From Bacillota bacterium (GTDB lineage: Bacteria; Bacillota; Clostridia; Christensenellales; UMGS416): DNA of 7,190 nucleotides. Shown in pieces: positions 1 through 6,099 of this stretch. The notes below the pieces were generated by a model, which was not told the origin of the DNA, ran no database searches, and was given only the letters and a program-made list of their open reading frames with translations. The DNA is taken from assembly GCA_023422005.1 (NCBI GenBank), contig JAEZSC010000204.1:1-7190 (forward strand), written 5' to 3'. Position numbers and translations under genes: made by a program. Each line of letters starts with the position of its first letter. Positions within the stretch are counted from its first letter, which is position 1.

Positions 1-1
1 G

Positions 2-20
2 CCCCGCGCGTTGCGCGGGG
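2..20 (+). repeat. GC-rich hairpin upstream of permease operon segment
   Basis: CCCCGCGC (2-9) and GCGCGGGG (13-20) form a perfect 8-bp stem around a GTT loop. No run of T follows, and a consensus ribosome site begins 18 bases downstream, so this is not a standard intrinsic terminator. Strong stem-loops of this type often lie between a solute-binding-protein gene and its permease genes, where they protect the upstream message or weaken downstream expression. That role is inferred, because the upstream gene is outside the window. The following GGGGGCCCCGGG (17-28) allows an alternative pairing. Confidence 0.6.
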
Positions 21-50
21 GCCCCGGGATCCCTGTCAGGAGGTAATCGA

Positions 51-986
51 ATGAAATTGCAAGAGGTACCGCGGGTACGCCTAAGGATGAACCCCGTGCA
101 GGCGCGCAGGCAGATGCCGCTCCACTTCATGATGATTCCTGCGGTTGCGGTCACATTGATTTTCTCCTACGGACCTTTGATAGGCCTCGTGATGGCATTC
201 CAGAGGTTCGTACCGGCGCAGGGTTTTCTGCACAGCCAGTTCGTCGGTTTGGATAATTTCAACAAGCTGTTCACGATGACAGGCGGTCTGCAGTTACTCT
301 GGAACACATTTTACATCTCCATCATGAAGACGGTTGCCAATCAGGTGGTACCGATCATTCTGGCCATCCTGCTGCACGAGCTTACCAGCCGCGGCTTTCG
401 CCGCACGGTGCAGACTATACTGTATATCCCCTATTTTCTGTCGTGGGTAATCCTCGGCGCGGTGCTGAGATATTTCCTTTCGCCGGATGGCTTTGTAAAC
501 CTGATCCTGCTCAAGCCCTTGGGGATCGAGCCAGTCTTGTTTCTCGGCAGCAAGGACTTGTTTCCATATACGCTGGTGGTCACCGACCTATGGCAAAATG
601 CCGGCTTCGGCACGATCATCTTTCTGGCGGCTATTACCAACGCCAACCCGGAGCTTTACGAGGCCGCCACGATGGATGGCGCCAACCGCCTGCACCTGGT
701 GCGCCATGTTACGTTCCCGGCGATGAAGCCCATCATCATTCTCTCGGTGACACTGAGCCTGGGCAGCGTCTTCAATGCCGGATTTGATCAGATCTATATG
801 CTGCAGACCTCAGCGGTGCTGGAAACCGGCGATGTCATAGACACCTTCGTCTACCGCATGGGCCTGCAGAATCAGCAGTATTCGCTGGGCGCGGCTGTGG
901 GTCTATTCAAGTCCATCGTTTCCCTGGTGCTTGTTTCACTATCGTATTATCTGGCCTATAAATACAGCGACTACCGGATTTTCTGA
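51..986 (+). CDS. Carbohydrate ABC transporter permease, LplB/YteP type (first membrane subunit)
   Basis: This 311-residue integral membrane protein is one half of the membrane channel of a CUT1-family sugar importer. About six hydrophobic segments are visible near residues 27-50, 85-110, 118-142, 171-196, 226-245 and 279-303. The cytoplasmic EAA loop that docks the ATPase is clear at residues 203-223: EAA at 204-206, the invariant Gly at 210 and Pro at 223. Length, the N-terminal basic stretch and the C-terminal SDYRIF ending match the LplB/YteP branch, which usually imports unphosphorylated oligosaccharides such as pectin- or hemicellulose-derived ones. The start is fixed by a perfect AGGAGGT at 38-44, six bases before the ATG. 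The gene ends 14 bases before the partner permease. The exact substrate cannot be read from the sequence. A cognate binding protein is probably encoded upstream, and no ATPase is seen, which is common for this class because a shared MsmK/UgpC-type ATPase is used. Confidence 0.93.
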   Translation: MKLQEVPRVRLRMNPVQARRQMPLHFMMIPAVAVTLIFSYGPLIGLVMAFQRFVPAQGFLHSQFVGLDNFNKLFTMTGGLQLLWNTFYISIMKTVANQVVPIILAILLHELTSRGFRRTVQTILYIPYFLSWVILGAVLRYFLSPDGFVNLILLKPLGIEPVLFLGSKDLFPYTLVVTDLWQNAGFGTIIFLAAITNANPELYEAATMDGANRLHLVRHVTFPAMKPIIILSVTLSLGSVFNAGFDQIYMLQTSAVLETGDVIDTFVYRMGLQNQQYSLGAAVGLFKSIVSLVLVSLSYYLAYKYSDYRIF

Positions 987-1000
987 AAGGGGGTGCGGAC

Positions 1001-1918
1001 ATGCGCGAATACTACTCGGTTTCCCGCAGGATTTTTCTGGTGCTTCTTGTGATTTTTTTCGTGGTGCTGTGCCTATCGTGCATCATCCCCTTCCTGCATG
1101 TGCTGGCTTTGAGCTTCAGCCACAAGATCCCCGCAACGCAGGGGCAGGTCATATTGTGGCCGCTGGATTTCAACGAGCAGACCAGGCAGAGCGTATTCGG
1201 TTTCAATCTGGAGTCCTATCGGTTCGTGTTTGAAAAGCCGGAGTTCCTGCGGTCGTTTCTGATCAGCGTGGAGCGCGTCGTGCTGGCCGGCGCCCTGACA
1301 ATGTTTGTCACGATCATCACGGCTTACCCGCTCTCCAAGCCCAATCATGAGTTTAGAGGGCGCACGGCCTATGTGTGGTTCATCGCCCTCACAATGCTGG
1401 TGGGCGGCGGGCTCATCCCGTGGTACATGATCATACAGGGTTTAGGCATGCTGGACAGCATCTGGGCGCTCGTGATTCCCGGCATGGCGCCGGCCTTCAA
1501 CTTCCTGCTGCTTTTAAACTTCTATCGAGGCCTGCCCAAGTCGTTGGAGGAATCGGCCTTCCTGGACGGGGCCAACCACTGGCGCATCCTGTGGCAAATC
1601 TATGTGCCGCTTTCCCTGCCGGCCATTGCAACGCTCACGCTGTTCACCGTGGTGGGCAACTGGAATGCTTGGTTCGACGGCCTGATCCTGATGACAAGGC
1701 CGAAGAATTATCCGTTGCAAAGCTATATGCAGACGCTCATTTCCTCCACGAGCCTGCAGCTTATGACCCGTGCCAAGACAGAACTCCTAAAGCAGATCTC
1801 CGACCGCACGGTGAAGTCTGCGCAGATTTTCATTGGCGCAGTACCGATGCTGGCGCTGTATCCGTTCCTGCAACGGTACTTCATGATGGGCATCATCCTG
1901 GGCAGCGTGAAGGAGTAA
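1001..1918 (+). CDS. Carbohydrate ABC transporter permease, LplC/YtcP type (second membrane subunit)
   Basis: This 305-residue protein is the partner permease of the preceding gene. Hydrophobic segments lie near residues 10-35, 88-110, 122-145, 152-176, 205-228 and 274-296. The ATPase-docking loop spans residues 182-207 and reads EES-A rather than EAA at 183-186, with the conserved Gly at 190 and Pro residues at 203 and 207; this variation is usual in the YtcP branch. The C-terminus (QRYFMMGIILGSVKE) is typical of LplC/YtcP proteins, whose tails generally end in a K/R-YF-x-G-(I/M)-x-x-G pattern. A purine-rich AAGGGGGTG at about 987-995 precedes the ATG. The last codons contain the ribosome site for the next gene, which begins four bases after the stop, so translational coupling is likely. 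The paired order LplB-LplC supports a heterodimeric channel; the imported sugar is unknown. Confidence 0.93.
   Translation: MREYYSVSRRIFLVLLVIFFVVLCLSCIIPFLHVLALSFSHKIPATQGQVILWPLDFNEQTRQSVFGFNLESYRFVFEKPEFLRSFLISVERVVLAGALTMFVTIITAYPLSKPNHEFRGRTAYVWFIALTMLVGGGLIPWYMIIQGLGMLDSIWALVIPGMAPAFNFLLLLNFYRGLPKSLEESAFLDGANHWRILWQIYVPLSLPAIATLTLFTVVGNWNAWFDGLILMTRPKNYPLQSYMQTLISSTSLQLMTRAKTELLKQISDRTVKSAQIFIGAVPMLALYPFLQRYFMMGIILGSVKE
1910..1915 (+). promoter_or_regulatory. Ribosome binding site embedded in the end of the upstream permease gene
   Basis: AAGGAG forms the last Lys-Glu codons of the permease and lies seven bases before the ATG at 1923. It selects this start over the internal Met codon at 1932 and ties translation of the methyltransferase-family gene to that of the transporter. 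Confidence 0.75.
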
Positions 1919-1922
1919 GCCG

Positions 1923-3314
1923 ATGAAACTGATGCGCGACAGCGGCGTTATCAATGAGGCCGAAGCCGCTGCCATTGTGGACAACGCCCTTATGATCTTG
2001 GAGCGGACCGGTGTAATGGTGGAGAATCCGGCGATCCTCGGCAAATTGGTGGAATCGGGTGCCACGGTCGACCAGGATAAAAAGGTTTGCCGTTTCTCTG
2101 CTGCGCTGATATCGGATTTCCTGTTATCGTCGGACCGGTACAGCTGGCCCGATGAGCCCGTAGCGTTCCACGGCCATGCCGAGATTTATCAGGGATGGTA
2201 CCTGGATCACAATGACGGCCAATACAAGCCTTGGACCGAGCAAACGCTGCTGAACTATGTCCGCCTGGCCAAGGCGCTGCCAAACACGGCTGGTGCCAGC
2301 ATGCTGGGCTTACCCCTGGGCAGCTGGCCCAGGGCGCAGCAGCCGCTCACGGAAAAGCTGTTCTGCTGGAAATGGGGCATCCACGGCGGCAACGCCATCT
2401 GGGAAACGGCACTGTGCCCGAAGGTGCTCAGGATGTGGAGCGAGTGGGCCGAATATACGCGCGAGGACATCAAGAAGCTGTTCAACGGAACGGTGTACAT
2501 GATCAGTCCCCTCAAATTCGCCAAGGTGGAAGCGGAGCAATATGTGTGGTTTGCCGAGCGGGGGCTGGAGGTCTCGGTGGGCTCGCTGGGCTCACTGGGC
2601 GGCACGTCGCCGGTCACGGCGGCAGGAGCGCTGGCGCTGCAGACAGCCGAGGGGTTTTTCCTGAACTTCCTCCGCCGGGCGTACTTCGGCCACAGGGACC
2701 TTCACCTGGGCAATTCCCTTTCGGTCATCGATATGCAGACGGGCTGCTTTCAATACGGGCGCCCCGAACAGACTCTATTGAACATTGCGGGTGCCGCCGT
2801 GGCCCGCAGGGTGGGCGCACACTACTCGGGGCACGGCGGCCTGACCGACGCCAAAGAACCTGGATACGAGGCGGCAATGCAAAAGGCTTCCTCTGCCATC
2901 TGCAACGCCCAATCCAGCGGCCACGGCCACATCGCCTGCGGTTTGCTGGCGGTGGACGAGGTGTTCAGCCCCGAGCAGCTCGTGCTGGACGACGAGGCGC
3001 TGGGCTGGCTGAAGCGGCTGTCCGCCGGGTTTGAGGTAAACAAAGACACTCTGGCATTGGATGCCATCCATGATGCCGGTTGGGGCGGGCAATACCTATC
3101 GCAGGAGCACACGGCGGAACACTTCCGAGAGAGCCTGTGGTTCCCGCGAGCGTTCTCCACCGAGTCCTATGCCCGTTGGCGCAACCGCAAAGGAAGCGGC
3201 GAAAGGGAGGCTGCTCGGGACCGGGTGCGCGCCGTGATGGCTTCAGCCCCGGAGCTTGAGCCGCAAATCACTCCGGAATTTGAATCAAAGCTTTGGAATA
3301 TCATTAAGGAATAA
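1923..3314 (+). CDS. MttB-superfamily (trimethylamine methyltransferase family) protein, non-pyrrolysine
   Basis: This 463-residue cytoplasmic protein belongs to the MttB family, whose known members pass a methyl group from a methylamine or quaternary amine (trimethylamine, glycine betaine, proline betaine, carnitine) to a cobalt corrinoid protein. Family marks include the glycine-rich GSLGGTSPVTAAGALALQ at 223-240, the TDAKEPGYEAAMQKA segment near 308-322 (a shortened form of the usual DxKxPDxQAGYEK region), and HTAEHFRESLWFPRAF at 396-411 near the C-terminus. The frame has no internal stop and ends with TAA. No UAG is read through, so this is not a pyrrolysine enzyme, and length is close to normal. 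It follows the permease by four bases and precedes the GH4 gene by 16, so all three are probably one transcript. Substrate is unknown: the sugar-transport setting is unlike the classical amine loci, and no corrinoid protein is present here. The family assignment is confident; methyl-transfer activity is inferred. Confidence 0.85.
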   Translation: MKLMRDSGVINEAEAAAIVDNALMILERTGVMVENPAILGKLVESGATVDQDKKVCRFSAALISDFLLSSDRYSWPDEPVAFHGHAEIYQGWYLDHNDGQYKPWTEQTLLNYVRLAKALPNTAGASMLGLPLGSWPRAQQPLTEKLFCWKWGIHGGNAIWETALCPKVLRMWSEWAEYTREDIKKLFNGTVYMISPLKFAKVEAEQYVWFAERGLEVSVGSLGSLGGTSPVTAAGALALQTAEGFFLNFLRRAYFGHRDLHLGNSLSVIDMQTGCFQYGRPEQTLLNIAGAAVARRVGAHYSGHGGLTDAKEPGYEAAMQKASSAICNAQSSGHGHIACGLLAVDEVFSPEQLVLDDEALGWLKRLSAGFEVNKDTLALDAIHDAGWGGQYLSQEHTAEHFRESLWFPRAFSTESYARWRNRKGSGEREAARDRVRAVMASAPELEPQITPEFESKLWNIIKE

Positions 3315-3330
3315 CTGAAGGAGGAACACC

Positions 3331-4689
3331 ATGAGGAAGAAAATGGTTATCATCGGTGCAGGCAGCGCAATGTTCACGCAGGGGCTCGTGATGGATCTCA
3401 TCAAGAAGAACCCCGGCGGCCACAAGTGGAAGTTGGCGCTGGTAGACATCGACGGCGAGGTGCTGGAGGATGTCTATAAGCTTGTCATGAAGATGGTTGC
3501 GGGCAAGCAAGCCGACATCGAGGTGGATATGTCCACCGACCGATGCGATGTGCTTCCCGGCGCCGACTATGTGGTCACCACGATCGGCGTGGGCGGCCGC
3601 CGCGCCTGGGAGCAGGACGTTTATATCCCCAGGAAGTATGGTATCAACCAGCCTGTAGGCGACACGGCAATGCCCGGCGGAATTTCTCGCGCCATGCGCA
3701 TGGTACCCGCGATGCTGGACATCACCCGTGACATCCAGCGCCTGTGCCCCAATGCCCGCTTCTTCAATTACTCCAACCCGATGGCCATCATTTGCCGGGC
3801 GCTACGCAAGCAACTGAACGCCGACGTGACCGGCCTGTGCATCGGCACAGTGGGCATGGAGTGGTACATCGCGGACCTGATGGGGTGGGAGAGGAGCCGA
3901 GTGACCACGCTAGCCGCCGGTATCAACCACTGCACGTTCATCTATGAGTGCCGCCTGGACGGCAAGGACGCCTGGCCCATGGTGCGGGAAAAGGTACTGC
4001 CGCTCTTCAAGGAGACCCATGACGGCGACCAGGGTGACCGCTTCCACGGCGAGCAGTCCGACTTCCACATGGGCGAGCCTTTCGCTTGGAGCTTCTTCCT
4101 CAAGTATGGAGCCTTCCCAGCCCCCGGTGATCGTCACATCACCGAGTTCTTCACCGAATATTTCCCCGGCGGGGCCTATTACGGCAAGAAACTGGGGCAC
4201 GACGCCTATTCTTTTGAAAACACAATCTATTGGGGCGACAAGATTCATGAGGACACCGTGCGTGCCGCCCGCTCGCCGGAGCCGCTGGGCGATGAATTCT
4301 TCGAGCACTTCCACGGTGAGCATGAGCAGTTGATGGATATCATCGACTCCACCGAGCGCGACCGCCGGGGCATCTATTACATGAACGTGCAAAACAACGG
4401 CGCCATCCCGAACCTGCCGCCGTGGACGGTCGTGGAGATGCCCGCCGTGGCTGCGGCGTCCGGCACCCTGCCAATTCGGCTCCCCAACTTCCCTGACGTG
4501 TTGGCCGGCTTTACGATGCGGTTCCTGTCCGGCATCGAGATCGCCGTTGACGCGGCGCTGAAGGGTGACAGGCACCTCATGGAGGAAGCCATCCTGGCCG
4601 GGGGTTATATCTCAGATAAGGCTGCCGTGCGGAAGATGGTGGACGAATTGTTGCTGGCGCATAAGGCAAATCTGCCGCAGTTCAACTAA
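3331..4689 (+). CDS. Glycoside hydrolase family 4 protein (LplD/MelA-like), atypical signature
   Basis: This 452-residue cytoplasmic enzyme resembles family GH4, which hydrolyses glycosides by transient NAD-dependent oxidation at C3 followed by elimination, with a divalent metal. The N-terminal Rossmann fold shows VIIGAGSAMFT (residues 6-16) and the acidic end of the next strand at LVDID (37-41). Other family marks are QPVGDTAMPGGISRAMR (107-123), NYSNPM (146-151), the metal-ligand Cys at 170 and the His of INH at 200. The GAGSxxFT nucleotide loop and the ABC-importer context favour the non-phosphorylated-substrate branch (alpha-glucosidase, alpha-galactosidase, uronidase-like) rather than phospho-glycosidases. 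Unusually, the residues after the metal Cys read CIGT instead of the CHxx, CDMP or CN(V/I)P forms known for characterised groups, so substrate should not be assigned by homology alone. An AAGGAGG at 3318-3324, six bases before ATG, fixes the start. The gene lies 16 bases after the MttB-family gene. Confidence 0.88.
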   Translation: MRKKMVIIGAGSAMFTQGLVMDLIKKNPGGHKWKLALVDIDGEVLEDVYKLVMKMVAGKQADIEVDMSTDRCDVLPGADYVVTTIGVGGRRAWEQDVYIPRKYGINQPVGDTAMPGGISRAMRMVPAMLDITRDIQRLCPNARFFNYSNPMAIICRALRKQLNADVTGLCIGTVGMEWYIADLMGWERSRVTTLAAGINHCTFIYECRLDGKDAWPMVREKVLPLFKETHDGDQGDRFHGEQSDFHMGEPFAWSFFLKYGAFPAPGDRHITEFFTEYFPGGAYYGKKLGHDAYSFENTIYWGDKIHEDTVRAARSPEPLGDEFFEHFHGEHEQLMDIIDSTERDRRGIYYMNVQNNGAIPNLPPWTVVEMPAVAAASGTLPIRLPNFPDVLAGFTMRFLSGIEIAVDAALKGDRHLMEEAILAGGYISDKAAVRKMVDELLLAHKANLPQFN

Positions 4690-4735
4690 CCCTTCCCTCT
4701 GCTCCGGTCAACCCTCATCTCCAACCCCTTCCCTC
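4688..4735 (+). repeat. Degenerate direct repeat AACCC(C)TTCCCTC
   Basis: AACCCTTCCCTC at 4688-4699 begins in the GH4 stop codon and recurs with one extra C as AACCCCTTCCCTC at 4723-4735. Either copy could pair with the GGGAAGGGGTT arm at 4745-4755, the first with one bulged base, giving two alternative hairpins. This may be a duplicated remnant of a small intergenic repeat; its role is unknown. Confidence 0.5.
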
Positions 4736-4757
4736 AGAGCATCGGGGAAGGGGTTGG
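4721..4757 (+). repeat. Perfect 13-bp intercistronic hairpin
   Basis: CCAACCCCTTCCC (4721-4733) is the exact reverse complement of GGGAAGGGGTTGG (4745-4757), leaving an 11-base loop. It lies between the GH4 stop and the ribosome site of the URO-D-family gene. No T-tract follows the right arm (GTAGAATATGG), so a simple rho-independent terminator is unlikely. Possible roles are an mRNA 3'-end stabiliser, an attenuator that lowers expression of the downstream gene, or a copy of a dispersed palindromic repeat. The sequence cannot decide among them. Confidence 0.7.
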
Positions 4758-4766
4758 GTAGAATAT

Positions 4767-4771
4767 GGAGG
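4767..4771 (+). promoter_or_regulatory. Ribosome binding site deciding the URO-D-family start
   Basis: GGAGG lies nine bases before the ATG at 4781. The open frame continues upstream to 4565 inside the GH4 gene, but those codons run through the hairpin and have no family similarity, so this site and the 4781 ATG are preferred. Confidence 0.7.
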
Positions 4772-4780
4772 CCCTGCGCC

Positions 4781-6031
4781 ATGTCATTTGAAATTACCAA
4801 TGCCGAGAGGCTATATCTCCGCGGTCTGGCAAAAAAGCAGCTGGAATACGCATCTCTGCCTGTCATGGCTGAGCGGAAACAGCAGTGGATGAACCTGAAC
4901 ACGGGCAAACGCTCCATCCCCCCTGTCATTGTGGAGACATGGACCTTCGATAACGACTTTATGCCTAAAGATGTCTACAGATGTCAGAGCCCGGCAGCTC
5001 GTCGAGTCGAGTCTGTGCTGCTCAGAAACATCCGCGAACATGAGCTGATTGATGACGATAAGGTCATGCCGGATTTCTTCCCGGTGGACCATGCCGTCTC
5101 CATCAATGAATTCGGATTCGATATCGAGACGCGGCATGCCACCGACGGCAGCGGGCTTGCTGTAGGCTATCAATACGACCATCCAATCGAGGACTTGGAA
5201 AGAGATTTTGGCAAGCTGAATCCTGCGTCCGTTGTCATAGACCGTGAGGCTTCTCAGCAGAAGCTTGATTTTGTCAATGAAATTCTTGGGGACATCCTTC
5301 CCGTCGTATTTGATGGCATCCCACCCTATGTAGGTCTGACCGAAAAGGTGATCAAGCTTATGGGGATGGAGCGGTTCTATATGGCGATGATGGACCAGCC
5401 CGATTCTGTGCACCGTTTGATGCGGCATCTGGCGGAGAGCCAGATCGGGATCATGCGGTTTTATGAGCGGGAAGGGCTGCTTACACTCAACAACGGCAAT
5501 CACCAGACATGCATGAGCAGCTATGGCTTCACTGACGAGCTGCCGGCGGAGGGTTTCGACGGGCGTCATGTGCGCACAAAGGATATTTGGCTTTGGGTGG
5601 AGGCCGAGGAGATGGCAGGGGCATCGCCCAATATGTTCCGGGAATTTGTGTTGCCGTATGTCGCGGAAGTATCGTCGATTCTCGGTTTGGTCTATTACGG
5701 ATGTTGCGAGCCGTTGCACGCGTTCTGGCCTGACATTCACACGGCGATCCCCAATATCCGAAAAGTCTCCGTGTCGCCCTGGTGCGATCAACGGCGTATG
5801 GGAGAGTACCTGCGGGATACCGGCGTCGTGTATTCGCGGAAGCCTTCCGCCGTTTACCTTGGTGTGGATGACAGCTTGGATGAAGAAGCATGGAGGGCAC
5901 ACATCCGGGAAACGGCCATCGCAGCAAAAGGGTGCCAGCTCGAGATCATCATCCGGGACGTTTATAAGGTAAAGGACCTTGAGAACGTGCGTCGAGCAGT
6001 CGAGATTGCTCAGGAAGAAACGTCGGAATAA
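4781..6031 (+). CDS. Uroporphyrinogen decarboxylase (URO-D/MtaA) family protein
   Basis: This 416-residue soluble protein resembles the divergent URO-D-fold proteins annotated as uroporphyrinogen decarboxylase family. Relatives of that fold include true heme-pathway decarboxylases and zinc-dependent methylcobamide methyltransferases such as MtaA/MtbA. Visible marks are the EFGFDIETRHATDG segment (110-123), GCCEPLH (307-313) and IRKVSVSPWCD (326-336). The Cys-rich GCCEPLH lies about where methyltransferase members carry metal-binding His/Cys residues, but I could not align it. A heme role is unlikely: the protein is longer than HemE (about 350 residues), I see no HemE signature, and there are no heme genes nearby. 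Its place in an operon with an MttB-family gene suggests a methyl-transfer partner, by family logic only. It is separated from the GH4 gene by 91 bases holding a hairpin, so its expression may differ from the genes upstream. The start at 4781 is chosen from the GGAGG site and the point where family-like sequence begins. Confidence 0.8.
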   Translation: MSFEITNAERLYLRGLAKKQLEYASLPVMAERKQQWMNLNTGKRSIPPVIVETWTFDNDFMPKDVYRCQSPAARRVESVLLRNIREHELIDDDKVMPDFFPVDHAVSINEFGFDIETRHATDGSGLAVGYQYDHPIEDLERDFGKLNPASVVIDREASQQKLDFVNEILGDILPVVFDGIPPYVGLTEKVIKLMGMERFYMAMMDQPDSVHRLMRHLAESQIGIMRFYEREGLLTLNNGNHQTCMSSYGFTDELPAEGFDGRHVRTKDIWLWVEAEEMAGASPNMFREFVLPYVAEVSSILGLVYYGCCEPLHAFWPDIHTAIPNIRKVSVSPWCDQRRMGEYLRDTGVVYSRKPSAVYLGVDDSLDEEAWRAHIRETAIAAKGCQLEIIIRDVYKVKDLENVRRAVEIAQEETSE

Positions 6032-6034
6032 CGC

Positions 6035-6065
6035 TTACCCTTAGTGCGGTGGCTGATGGTATGAT
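6035..6065 (+). promoter_or_regulatory. Weak extended -10 promoter candidate before the HAD gene
   Basis: TGGTATGAT at 6057-6065 has the extended -10 form TGn followed by a hexamer matching TATAAT at five of six positions. The best -35 match, TTACCC at 6035-6040, is poor and 19 bases away. Transcription would begin near 6072, leaving a leader of roughly 28 bases before the ATG at 6100. It would allow the phosphatase to be expressed apart from the operon, but read-through from upstream is equally possible. Confidence 0.3.
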
Positions 6066-6099
6066 GGTTGCTGCTAATAAATATGAATGAGGACTGTAC

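Noticed and set aside
2231..3034. 267-codon plus-strand frame inside the MttB-family gene
   Set aside because: Gly/Arg/Ala-rich shadow frame within a gene with clear family motifs; no credible domain.
3910..4575. 221-codon minus-strand frame opposite the GH4 gene
   Set aside because: Antisense shadow of a conserved enzyme gene; no family features.
4721..4757. Intrinsic terminator ending the operon after the GH4 gene
   Set aside because: The hairpin is strong but is followed by GTAGAATATGG rather than a T-tract, and a ribosome site and co-directional gene follow at once; kept as a hairpin of unknown role.
4565..4780. A 72-codon N-terminal extension of the URO-D-family frame starting at the ATG at 4565
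   Set aside because: It overlaps the end of the GH4 gene in another frame, passes through the intercistronic hairpin, looks like low-complexity Arg/Ser/Trp shadow sequence and has no supporting family similarity; the GGAGG-backed ATG at 4781 is better.
4811..5902. Long minus-strand open frame (363 codons) opposite the URO-D-family gene
   Set aside because: The sense strand has recognisable family motifs throughout; the antisense product is rich in His, Arg and Pro with no domain pattern and is a by-product of GC-rich codon use.
4781..6031. Annotation as a heme-biosynthesis uroporphyrinogen decarboxylase (hemE)
   Set aside because: The protein is longer than HemE, lacks a recognisable HemE signature and sits with sugar-transport, GH4 and MttB-family genes rather than heme genes.
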